A stretch of DNA of 64,000 nucleotides from Lutraria lutraria (Eukaryota; Mollusca; Bivalvia; Venerida; Mactridae): contig OZ026848.1 in the NCBI GenBank assembly GCA_964023205.1, forward strand, positions 33,777,912-33,841,911. The letters are read 5' to 3'. Below the pieces are notes generated by a model that did not search any database, was not told where the DNA came from, and was given only the letters and a program-made list of their open reading frames with translations. Within the stretch, counting starts at the first letter, position 1; every line of letters starts with the position of its first letter. The translations under genes were made by a program, and so were the position numbers. This document shows positions 26,055-38,900 of the stretch, in pieces.

Positions 26055-29000
26055 TACAACTGACTGATCTCAAGTTTTATAAGCTCGGGACCTGGACTAA
26101 TGTGTGTACAGCTGACTGATCTCAAGTTTTATAAGCTCGGGACCTGGACTAATGTGTGTACAACTGACTGATCACAAGTTTTATAAGCTCGGGACCTGGA
26201 CTAATGTGTGTACAGCTGACTGATCACAAGTTTTATAAGCTCGGGACCTGGACTAATGTGTGTACAACTGACTGATCTCAAGTTTTATAAGATCGGGACC
26301 TGGACTTATGTGTGTACAACTGACTGATCACAAGTTTTATAAGCTCGGGACCTGGACTAATGTGTGGACAGCTGACTGATCTCAAGTTTTATAAGCTCGG
26401 GACCTGGACTAATGTGTGTACAGCTGACTGATCTCAAGTTTTATAAGCTCGGGACCTGGACTAATGTGTGTACAACTGACTGATCTCAAGTTTTATAAGC
26501 TCGGGACCTGGACTAATGTGTGTACAACTGACTGATCTCAAGTTTTATAAGCTCGGGACCTGGACTAATGTGTGTACAACTGACTGATCTCAAGTTTTAT
26601 AAGCTCGGGACCTGGACTAATGTGTGTACAGCTGACTGATCACAAGTTTTATAAGCTCGGGACCTGGACTAATGTGTGTACAACTGACTGATCTCAAGTT
26701 TTATAAGCTCGGGACCTGGACTAATGTGTGTACAACTGACTGATCTCAAGTTTTATAAGCTTGTGACCTGGTCTACTGTGTGTGCAACTGACTGATCTCA
26801 AGTTTTATAAGCTTGTGACCTGGACTAATGTGTGAACAGCTGACTGATCTCAAGTTTTATAAGCTCGGGACCTGGACTAATGTGTGTACAACTGACTGAT
26901 CTCAAGTTTTATAAGCTTGTGACCTGGACTAATGTGTGTGCAACTGACTGATCTCAAGTTTTATAAGCTTGTGACCTGGACTAATGTGTGAACAGCTGAC
27001 TGATCTCAAGTTTTATAAGCTCGGGACCTGGACTAATGTGTGTACAGCTGACTGATCTCAAGTTTTATAAGCTCGGGACCTGGACTAATGTGTGTATAAC
27101 TGACTGATCTCAAGTTTTATAAGCTCGGGACCTGGACTAATGTGTGTATAACTGACTGATCTCAAGTTTTATAAGCTCGGGACCTGGACTAATGTGTGTA
27201 CAACTGACTGATCTCAAGTTTTATAAGCTCGGGACCTGGACTAATGTGTGAACAGCTGACTGATCTCAAGTTTTATAAGCTCGGGACCTGGACTAATGTG
27301 TGAACAGCTGACTGATCTCAAGTTTTATAAGCTCGGGACCTGGACTAATGTGTGAACAGCTGACTGATCTCAAGTTTTATAAGCTCGGGACCTGGACTAA
27401 TGTGTGTACAGCTGACTGATCTCAAGTTTTATAAGCTCGGGACCTGGACTAATGTGTGAACAGCTGACTGATCTCAAGTTTTATAAGCTCGGGACCTGGA
27501 CTAATGTGTGGACAGCTGACTGATCTCAAGTTTTATAAGCCCGGGACCTGGACTAATGTGTGAACAGCTGACTGATCTCAAGTTTTGTAAGCTCGGGACC
27601 TGGACTAATGTGTGAACAGCTGACTGATCTCAAGTTTTATAAGCTCGGGACCTGGACTAATGTGTGTACAACTGACTGATCTCAAGTTTTATAAGCTCGG
27701 GACCTGGACTAATGTGTGTACAGCTGACTGATCTCAAGTTTTATAAGCTCGGGACCTGGACTAATGTGTGTATAACTGACTGATCTCAAGTTTTATAAGC
27801 TCGGGACCTGGACTAATGTGTGTACAGCTGACTGATCTCAAGTTTTATAAGCTCGGGACCTGGACTAATGTGTGTACAACTGACTGATCTCAAGTTTTAT
27901 AAGCTCGGGACCTGGACTAATGTGTGGACAGCTGACTGATCTCAAGTTTTATTAGCTCGGGACCTGGACTAATATGTGGACAGCTGACTGATCTCAAGTT
28001 TTATAAGCTCGGGACCTGGACTAATGTGTGTACAGCTGACTGATCTCAAGTTTTATAAGCTCGGGACCTGGACTAATGTGTGGACAGCTGACTGATCTCA
28101 AGTTTTATTAGCTCGGGACCTGGACTAATATGTGGACAGCTGACTGATCTCAAGTTTTATTAGCTCGGGACCTGGACTAATGTGTGGACAGCTGACTGAT
28201 CTCAAGTTTTATTAGCTCGGGACCTGGACTAATGTGTGTACAACTGACTGATCTCAAGTTTTATAAGCTCGGGGCCTGGACTAATGTGTGTACAACTGAC
28301 TGATCTCAAGTTTTATAAGCTCGGGACCTGGACTAATGTGTGTATAACTGACTGATCTCAAGTTTTATAAGCTCGGGACCTGGACTAATGTGTGTACAGC
28401 TGACTGATCTCAAGTTTTATAAGCTCGGGACCTGGACTAATGTGTGAACAGCTGACTGATCTCAAGTTTTATAAGCTCGGGACCTGGACTAATGTGTGTG
28501 CAACTGACTGATCTCAAGTTTTATAAGCTCGGGACCTGGACTAATGTGTGTACAGCTGACTGATCTCAAGTTTTATAAGCTCGGGACCTGGACTAATGTG
28601 TGTACAGCTGACTGATCTCAAGTTTTATAAGCTCGGGACCTGGACTAATGTGTGTACAACTGACTGATCTCAAGTTTTATAAGCTTGTGACCTGGACAAA
28701 TGCGTGTACAACTGACTGATCTGAAGTTTTATAAGCTTGTGACCTGGACTAATGTGTGTACAACTGACTGATCTCAAGTTTTATAAGCTCGGGACTTGGA
28801 CTAATGTGTGTACAACTGACTGATCTCAAGTTTTATAAGCTCGGGACCTGGACTAATGTGTGTACAACTGACTGATCTCAAGTTTTATAAGCTCGGGACC
28901 TGGACTAATGTGTGCACAACTGACTGATCTCAAGTTTTATAAGCTCGGGACCTGGACTAATGTGTGTACAACTGACTGATCTCAAGTTTTATAAGCTCGG

Positions 29001-29380
29001 GACCTGGACTAATGTGTGTACAACTGACTGATCTCAAGTTTTATAAGCTCGGGACCTGGACTAATGTGTGTACAACTGACTGATCTCAAGTTTTATAAGC
29101 TCGGGACCTGGACTTATGTGTGTACAACTGACTGATCTCAAGTTTTATAAGCTCGGGACCTGGACTAATGTGTGTACAACTGACTGATCTCAAGTTTTAT
29201 AAGCTCGGGACCTGGACTAATGTGTGTACAACTGACTGATCTCAAGTTTTATAAGCTCGGGACCTGGACTAATGTGTGTACAGCTGACTGATCTCAAGTT
29301 TTATAAGCTCGGGACCTGGACTAATGTGTGTACAACTGACTGATCACAAGTTTTATAAGCTCGGGACCTGGACTAATGTG
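26055..29380. repeat. Satellite blocks with 61-monomer period
   Basis: From the marker pair at 24,415 to that at 27,587, and from the marker trio at 25,481 to that at 28,653, the spacing is 61 monomers (3,172 bp). Two adjacent copies of a 3.2-kb block therefore overlap this interval. The order is TGTACAA run, TGATCACA monomers, GATCGGG (26,291), CTTATG, then the CTTGTG/TGTGCAA cassette, TGTATAA pair, TGAACAG run, marker pair and TTATTAG cluster. This right-hand family uses CTTATG, TGATCACA and ACTACTG; the ACTGATTG cassette of the left domain is absent. Odd variants are GTCTACTG at 26,771 and TGCACAAC at 28,911. Confidence 0.82.
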
Positions 29381-32300
29381 TGTACAGCTGACTGATCACA
29401 AGTTTTATAAGCTCGGGACCTGGACTAATGTGTGTACAACTGACTGATCTCAAGTTTTATAAGCTCGGGACCTGGACTTATGTGTGTACAACTGACTGAT
29501 CACAAGTTTTATAAGCTCGGGACCTGGACTAATGTGTGGACAGCTGACTGATCTCAAGTTTTATAAGCTCGGGACCTGGACTAATGTGTGTACAGCTGAC
29601 TGATCTCAAGTTTTATAAGCTCGGGACCTGGACTAATGTGTGTACAACTGACTGATCTCAAGTTTTATAAGCTCGGGACATGGACTAATGTGTGTACAAC
29701 TGACTGATCTCAAGTTTTATAAGCTCGGGACCTGGACTAATGTGTGTACAACTGACTGATCTCAAGTTTTATAAGCTCGGGACCTGGACTAATGTGTGTA
29801 CAGCTGACTGATCTCAAGTTTTATAAGCTCGGGACCTGGACTTATGTGTGTACAACTGACTGATCACAAGTTTTATAAGCTCGGGACCTGGACTAATGTG
29901 TGGACAGCTGACTGATCTCAAGTTTTATAAGCTCGGGACCTGGACTAATGTGTGTACAGCTGACTGATCTCAAGTTTTATAAGCTCGGGACCTGGACTAA
30001 TGTGTGTACAACTGACTGATCTCAAGTTTTATAAGCTCGGGACCTGGACTAATGTGTGTACAACTGACTGATCTCAAGTTTTATAAGCTCGGGACCTGGA
30101 CTAATGTGTGTACAACTGACTGATCTCAAGTTTTATAAGCTCGGGACCTGGACTAATGTGTGTACAGCTGACTGATCACAAGTTTTATAAGCTCGGGACC
30201 TGGACTAATGTGTGTACAACTGACTGATCTCAAGTTTTATAAGCTCGGGACCTGGACTAATGTGTGTACAGCTGACTGATCTCAAGTTTTATAAGCTCGG
30301 GACCTGGACTAATGTGTGTACAGCTGACTGATCTCAAGTTTTATAAGCTCGGGACCTGGACTAATGTGTGGACAGCTGACTGATCTCAAGTTTTATAAGC
30401 TCGGGACCTGGACTAATGTGTGTACAGCTGACTGATCTCAAGTTTTATAAGCTCGGGACCTGGACTAATGTGTGTACAGCTGACTGATCTCAAGTTTTAT
30501 AAGCTCGGGACCTGGACTAATGTGTGGACAGCTGACTGATCTCAAGTTTTATAAGCTCGGGACCTGGACTAATGTGTGTACAACTGACTGATCTCAAGTT
30601 TTATAAGCTCGGGACCTGGACTAATGTGTGTACAGCTGACTGATCTCAAGTTTTATAAGCTCGGGACCTGGACTAATGTGTGTACAACTGACTGATCTCA
30701 AGTTTTATAAGCTCGGGACCTGGACTTATGTGTGTACAACTGACTGATCTCAAGTTTTATAAGCTCGGGACCTGGACTAATGTGTGTATAACTGACTGAT
30801 CTCAAGTTTTATAAGCTCGGGACCTGGACTAATGTGTGTACAACTGACTGATCTCAAGTTTTATAAGCTTGTGACCTGGACTACTGTGTGTGCAACTGAC
30901 TGATCTCAAGTTTTATAAGCTTGTGACCTGGACTAATGTGTGAACAGCTGACTGATCTCAAGTTTTATAAGCTCGGGACCTGGACTAATGTGTGTACAAC
31001 TGACTGATCTCAAGTTTTATAAGCTTGTGACCTGGACTAATGTGTGTGCAACTGACTGATCTCAAGTTTTATAAGCTTGTGACCTGGACTAATGTGTGAA
31101 CAGCTGACTGATCTCAAGTTTTATAAGCTCGGGACCTGGACTAATGTGTGTACAGCTGACTGATATCAAGTTTTATAAGCTCGGGACCTGGACTAATGTG
31201 TGTATAACTGACTGATCTCAAGTTTTATAAGCTCGGGACCTGGACTAATGTGTGTATAACTGACTGATCTCAAGTTTTATAAGCTCGGGACCTGGACTAA
31301 TGTGTGTACAACTGACTGATCTCAAGTTTTATAAGCTCGGGACCTGGACTAATGTGTGAACAGCTGACTGATCTCAAGTTTTATAAGCTCGGGACCTGGA
31401 CTAATGTGTGAACAGCTGACTGATCTCAAGTTTTATAAGCTCGGGACCTGGACTAATGTGTGAACAGCTGACTGATCTCAAGTTTTATAAGCTCGGGACC
31501 TGGACTAATGTGTGAACAGCTGACTGATCTCAAGTTTTATAAGCTCGGGACCTGGACTAATGTGTGAACAGCTGACTGATCTCAAGTTTTATAAGCTCGG
31601 GACCTGGACTAATGTGTGGACAGCTGACTGATCTCAAGTTTTATAAGCCCGGGACCTGGACTAATGTGTGAACAGCTGACTGATCTCAAGTTTTGTAAGC
31701 TCGGGACCTGGACTAATGTGTGAACAGCTGACTGATCTCAAGTTTTATAAGCTCGGGACCTGGACTAATGTGTGTACAACTGACTGATCTCAAGTTTTAT
31801 AAGCTCGGGACCTGGACTAATGTGTGTACAGCTGACTGATCTCAAGTTTTATAAGCTCGGGACCTGGACTAATGTGTGTATAACTGACTGATCTCAAGTT
31901 TTATAAGCTCGGGACCTGGACTAATGTGTGTACAGCTGACTGATCTCAAGTTTTATAAGCTCGGGACCTGGACTAATGTGTGTACAACTGACTGATCTCA
32001 AGTTTTATAAGCTCGGGACCTGGACTAATGTGTGGACAGCTGACTGATCTCAAGTTTTATTAGCTCGGGACCTGGACTAATATGTGGACAGCTGACTGAT
32101 CTCAAGTTTTATAAGCTCGGGACCTGGACTAATGTGTGTACAGCTGACTGATCTCAAGTTTTATAAGCTCGGGACCTGGACTAATGTGTGGACAGCTGAC
32201 TGATCTCAAGTTTTATTAGCTCGGGACCTGGACTAATATGTGGACAGCTGACTGATCTCAAGTTTTATTAGCTCGGGACCTGGACTAATGTGTGGACAGC

Positions 32301-35300
32301 TGACTGATCTCAAGTTTTATTAGCTCGGGACCTGGACTAATGTGTGTACAACTGACTGATCTCAAGTTTTATAAGCTCGGGGCCTGGACTAATGTGTGTA
32401 CAACTGACTGATCTCAAGTTTTATAAGCTCGGGACCTGGACTAATGTGTGTACAACTGACTGATCTCAAGTTTTATAAGCTCGGGACCTGGACTAATGTG
32501 TGTACAACTGACTGATCTCAAGTTTTATAAGCTCGGGACCTGGACTAATGTGTGTACAACTGACTGATCTCAAGTTTTATAAGCTCGGGACCTAGACTAA
32601 TGTGTGTACAGCTGACTGATCTCAAGTTTTATAAGCTCGGGACCTGGACTAATGTGTGTACAACTGACTGATCACAAGTTTTATAAGCTCGGGACCTGGA
32701 CTAATGTGTGTACAGCTGACTGATCACAAGTTTTATAAGCTCGGGACCTGGACTAATGTGTGTACAACTGACTGATCTCAAGTTTTATAAGCTCGGGACC
32801 TGGACTTATGTGTGTACAACTGACTGATCACAAGTTTTATAAGCTCGGGACCTGGACTAATGTGTGGACAGCTGACTGATCTCAAGTTTTATAAGCTCGG
32901 GACCTGGACTAATGTGTGTACAGCTGACTGATCTCAAGTTTTATAAGCTCGGGACCTGGACTAATGTGTGTACAACTGACTGATCTCAAGTTTTATAAGC
33001 TCGGGACCTGGACTAATGTGTGTACAACTGACTGATCTCAAGTTTTATAAGCTCGGGACCTGGACTAATGTGTGTACAACTGACTGATCTCAAGTTTTAT
33101 AAGCTCGGGACCTGGACTAATGTGTGTACAACTGACTGATCTCAAGTTTTATAAGCTCGGGACCTGGACTAATGTGTGTACAACTGACTGATCACAAGTT
33201 TTATAAGCTCGGGACCTGGACTAATGTGTGTACAACTGACTGATCTCAAGTTTTATAAGCTCGGGACCTGGACTAATGTGTGTACAGCTGACTGATCTCA
33301 AGTTTTATAAGCTCGGGACCTGGACTAATGTGTGTACAGCTGACTGATCTCAAGTTTTATAAGCTCGGGACCTGGACTAATGTGTGGACAGCTGACTGAT
33401 CTCAAGTTTTATAAGCTCGGGACCTGGACTAATGTGTGTACAGCTGACTGATCTCAAGTTTTATAAGCTCGGGACCTGGACTAATGTGTGTACAGCTGAC
33501 TGATCTCAAGTTTTATAAGCTCGGGACCTGGACTAATGTGTGGACAGCTGACTGATCTCAAGTTTTATAAGCTCGGGACCTGGACTAATGTGTGTACAAC
33601 TGACTGATCTCAAGTTTTATAAGCTCGGGACCTGGACTAATGTGTGGACAGCTGACTGATCTCAAGTTTTATAAGCTCGGGACCTGGACTAATGTGTGTA
33701 CAGCTGACTGATCTCAAGTTTTATAAGCTCGGGACCTGGACTAATGTGTGTACAACTGACTGATCTCAAGTTTTATAAGCTCGGGACCTGGACTAATGTG
33801 TGTACAACTGACTGATCTCAAGTTTTATAAGCTCGGGACCTGGACTAATGTGTGTACAACTGACTGATCTCAAGTTTTATAAGCTCGGGACCTGGACTAA
33901 TGTGTGTACAGCTGACTGATCTCAAGTTTTATAAGCTCGGGACCTGGACTTATGTGTGTACAACTGACTGATCACAAGTTTTATAAGCTCGGGACCTGGA
34001 CTAATGTGTGGACAGCTGACTGATCTCAAGTTTTATAAGCTCGGGACCTGGACTAATGTGTGTACAGCTGACTGATCTCAAGTTTTATAAGCTCGGGACC
34101 TGGACTAATGTGTGTACAACTGACTGATCTCAAGTTTTATAAGCTCGGGACCTGGACTAATGTGTGTACAACTGACTGATCTCAAGTTTTATAAGCTCGG
34201 GACCTGGACTAATGTGTGTACAACTGACTGATCTCAAGTTTTATAAGCTCGGGACCTGGACTAATGTGTGTACAGCTGACTGATCACAAGTTTTATAAGC
34301 TCGGGACCTGGACTAATGTGTGTACAACTGACTGATCTCAAGTTTTATAAGCTCGGGACCTGGACTAATGTGTGTACAGCTGACTGATCTCAAGTTTTAT
34401 AAGCTCGGGACCTGGACTAATGTGTGTACAGCTGACTGATCTCAAGTTTTATAAGCTCGGGACCTGGACTAATGTGTGGACAGCTGACTGATCTCAAGTT
34501 TTATAAGCTCGGGACCTGGACTAATGTGTGTACAGCTGACTGATCTCAAGTTTTATAAGCTCGGGACCTGGACTAATATGTGTACAGCTGACTGATCTCA
34601 AGTTTTATAAGCTCGGGACCTGGACTAATGTGTGGACAGCTGACTGATCTCAAGTTTTATAAGCTCGGGACCTGGACTAATGTGTGTACAACTGACTGAT
34701 CTCAAGTTTTATAAGCTCGGGACCTGGACTAATGTGTGTACAGCTGACTGATCTCAAGTTTTATAAGCTCGGGACCTGGACTAATGTGTGTACAACTGAC
34801 TGATCTCAAGTTTTATAAGCTCGGGACCTGGACTAATGTGTGTACAACTGACTGATCTCAAGTTTTATAAGCTCGGGACCTGGACTAATGTGTGTATAAC
34901 TGACTGATCTCAAGTTTTATAAGCTCGGGACCTGGACTAATGTGTGTACAACTGACTGATCTCAAGTTTTATAAGCTTGTGACCTGGACTACTGTGTGTG
35001 CAACTGACTGATCTCAAGTTTTATAAGCTTGTGACCTGGACTAATGTGTGAACAGCTGACTGATCTCAAGTTTTATAAGCTCGGGACCTGGACTAATGTG
35101 TGAACAGCTGACTGATCTCAAGTTTTATAAGCTCGGGACCTGGACTAATGTGTGAACAGCTGACTGATCTCAAGTTTTATAAGCTCGGGACCTGGACTAA
35201 TGTGTGGACAGCTGACTGATCTCAAGTTTTATAAGCCCGGGACCTGGACTAATGTGTGAACAGCTGACTGATCTCAAGTTTTGTAAGCTCGGGACCTGGA

Positions 35301-35984
35301 CTAATGTGTGAACAGCTGACTGATCTCAAGTTTTATAAGCTCGGGACCTGGACTAATGTGTGTACAACTGACTGATCTCAAGTTTTATAAGCTCGGGACC
35401 TGGACTAATGTGTGTACAGCTGACTGATCTCAAGTTTTATAAGCTCGGGACCTGGACTAATGTGTGTATAACTGACTGATCTCAAGTTTTATAAGCTCGG
35501 GACCTGGACTAATGTGTGTACAGCTGACTGATCTCAAGTTTTATAAGCTCGGGACCTGGACTAATGTGTGTACAACTGACTGATCTCAAGTTTTATAAGC
35601 TCGGGACCTGGACTAATGTGTGGACAGCTGACTGATCTCAAGTTTTATTAGCTCGGGACCTGGACTAATATGTGGACAGCTGACTGATCTCAAGTTTTAT
35701 AAGCTCGGGACCTGGACTAATGTGTGTACAGCTGACTGATCTCAAGTTTTATAAGCTCGGGACCTGGACTAATGTGTGGACAGCTGACTGATCTCAAGTT
35801 TTATTAGCTCGGGACCTGGACTAATATGTGGACAGCTGACTGATCTCAAGTTTTATTAGCTCGGGACCTGGACTAATGTGTGGACAGCTGACTGATCTCA
35901 AGTTTTATTAGCTCGGGACCTGGACTAATGTGTGTACAACTGACTGATCTCAAGTTTTATAAGCTCGGGGCCTGGACTAATGTG
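29381..35984. repeat. 6.6-kb duplication, left copy (127 monomers)
   Basis: Matched to 35,985 onward at 6,604 bp: CTTATG 29,477/36,081, GGGACATGG 29,680/36,284, CTTATG 30,725/37,329, GATATC 31,161/37,765, TTTTGTAAG 31,695/38,299, CCTAGA 32,591/39,195. Beyond 32.6 kb the offset grows to 133 monomers (TTTTGTAAG 35,283/42,199), so the right copy has six more monomers. The right edge is sharp: a GGGGCC monomer is followed at 35,985 by TGTACAG with TGATCACA, which corresponds to 29,381. Confidence 0.88.
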
Positions 35985-38900
35985 TGTACAGCTGACTGAT
36001 CACAAGTTTTATAAGCTCGGGACCTGGACTAATGTGTGTACAACTGACTGATCTCAAGTTTTATAAGCTCGGGACCTGGACTTATGTGTGTACAACTGAC
36101 TGATCACAAGTTTTATAAGCTCGGGACCTGGACTAATGTGTGGACAGCTGACTGATCTCAAGTTTTATAAGCTCGGGACCTGGACTAATGTGTGTACAGC
36201 TGACTGATCTCAAGTTTTATAAGCTCGGGACCTGGACTAATGTGTGTACAACTGACTGATCTCAAGTTTTATAAGCTCGGGACATGGACTAATGTGTGTA
36301 CAACTGACTGATCTCAAGTTTTATAAGCTCGGGACCTGGACTAATGTGTGTACAACTGACTGATCTCAAGTTTTATAAGCTCGGGACCTGGACTAATGTG
36401 TGTACAGCTGACTGATCTCAAGTTTTATAAGCTCGGGACCTGGACTTATGTGTGTACAACTGACTGATCACAAGTTTTATAAGCTCGGGACCTGGACTAA
36501 TGTGTGGACAGCTGACTGATCTCAAGTTTTATAAGCTCGGGACCTGGACTAATGTGTGTACAGCTGACTGATCTCAAGTTTTATAAGCTCGGGACCTGGA
36601 CTAATGTGTGTACAACTGACTGATCTCAAGTTTTATAAGCTCGGGACCTGGACTAATGTGTGTACAACTGACTGATCTCAAGTTTTATAAGCTCGGGACC
36701 TGGACTAATGTGTGTACAACTGACTGATCTCAAGTTTTATAAGCTCGGGACCTGGACTAATGTGTGTACAGCTGACTGATCACAAGTTTTATAAGCTCGG
36801 GTCCTGGACTAATGTGTGTACAACTGACTGATCTCAAGTTTTATAAGCTCGGGACCTGGACTAATGTGTGTACAGCTGACTGATCTCAAGTTTTATAAGC
36901 TCGGGACCTGGACTAATGTGTGTACAGCTGACTGATCTCAAGTTTTATAAGCTCGGGACCTGGACTAATGTGTGGACAGCTGACTGATCTCAAGTTTTAT
37001 AAGCTCGGGACCTGGACTAATGTGTGTACAGCTGACTGATCTCAAGTTTTATAAGCTCGGGACCTGGACTAATGTGTGTACAGCTGACTGATCTCAAGTT
37101 TTATAAGCTCGGGACCTGGACTAATGTGTGGACAGCTGACTGATCTCAAGTTTTATAAGCTCGGGACCTGGACTAATGTGTGTACAACTGACTGATCTCA
37201 AGTTTTATAAGCTCGGGACCTGGACTAATGTGTGTACAGCTGACTGATCTCAAGTTTTATAAGCTCGGGACCTGGACTAATGTGTGTACAACTGACTGAT
37301 CTCAAGTTTTATAAGCTCGGGACCTGGACTTATGTGTGTACAACTGACTGATCTCAAGTTTTATAAGCTCGGGACCTGGACTAATGTGTGTATAACTGAC
37401 TGATCTCAAGTTTTATAAGCTCGGGACCTGGACTAATGTGTGTACAACTGACTGATCTCAAGTTTTATAAGCTTGTGACCTGGACTACTGTGTGTGCAAC
37501 TGACTGATCTCAAGTTTTATAAGCTTGTGACCTGGACTAATGTGTGAACAGCTGACTGATCTCAAGTTTTATAAGCTCGGGACCTGGACTAATGTGTGTA
37601 CAACTGACTGATCTCAAGTTTTATAAGCTTGTGACCTGGACTAGTGTGTGTGCAACTGACTGATCTCAAGTTTTATAAGCTTGTGACCTGGACTAATGTG
37701 TGAACAGCTGACTGATCTCAAGTTTTATAAGCTCGGGACCTGGACTAATGTGTGTACAGCTGACTGATATCAAGTTTTATAAGCTCGGGACCTGGACTAA
37801 TGTGTGTATAACTGACTGATCTCAAGTTTTATAAGCTCGGGACCTGGACTAATGTGTGTATAACTGACTGATCTCAAGTTTTATAAGCTCGGGACCTGGA
37901 CTAATGTGTGTACAACTGACTGATCTCAAGTTTTATAAGCTCGGGACCTGGACTAATGTGTGAACAGCTGACTGATCTCAAGTTTTATAAGCTCGGGACC
38001 TGGACTAATGTGTGAACAGCTGACTGATCTCAAGTTTTATAAGCTCGGGACCTGGACTAATGTGTGAACAGCTGACTGATCTCAAGTTTTATAAGCTCGG
38101 GACCTGGACTAATGTGTGAACAGCTGACTGATCTCAAGTTTTATAAGCTCGGGACCTGGACTAATGTGTGAACAGCTGACTGATCTCAAGTTTTATAAGC
38201 TCGGGACCTGGACTAATGTGTGGACAGCTGACTGATCTCAAGTTTTATAAGCCCGGGACCTGGACTAATGTGTGAACAGCTGACTGATCTCAAGTGTTGT
38301 AAGCTCGGGACCTGGACTAATGTGTGAACAGCTGACTGATCTCAAGTTTTATAAGCTCGGGACCTGGACTAATGTGTGTACAACTGACTGATCTCAAGTT
38401 TTATAAGCTCGGGACCTGGACTAATGTGTGTACAGCTGACTGATCTCAAGTTTTATAAGCTCGGGACCTGGACTAATGTGTGTATAACTGACTGATCTCA
38501 AGTTTTATAAGCTCGGGACCTGGACTAATGTGTGTACAGCTGACTGATCTCAAGTTTTATAAGCTCGGGACCTGGACTAATGTGTGTACAACTGACTGAT
38601 CTCAAGTTTTATAAGCTCGGGACCTGGACTAATGTGTGGACAGCTGACTGATCTCAAGTTTTATTAGCTCGGGACCTGGACTAATATGTGGACAGCTGAC
38701 TGATCTCAAGTTTTATAAGCTCGGGACCTGGACTAATGTGTGTACAGCTGACTGATCTCAAGTTTTATAAGCTCGGGACCTGGACTAATGTGTGGACAGC
38801 TGACTGATCTCAAGTTTTATTAGCTCGGGACCTGGACTAATATGTGGACAGCTGACTGATCTCAAGTTTTATTAGCTCGGGACCTGGACTAATGTGTGGA

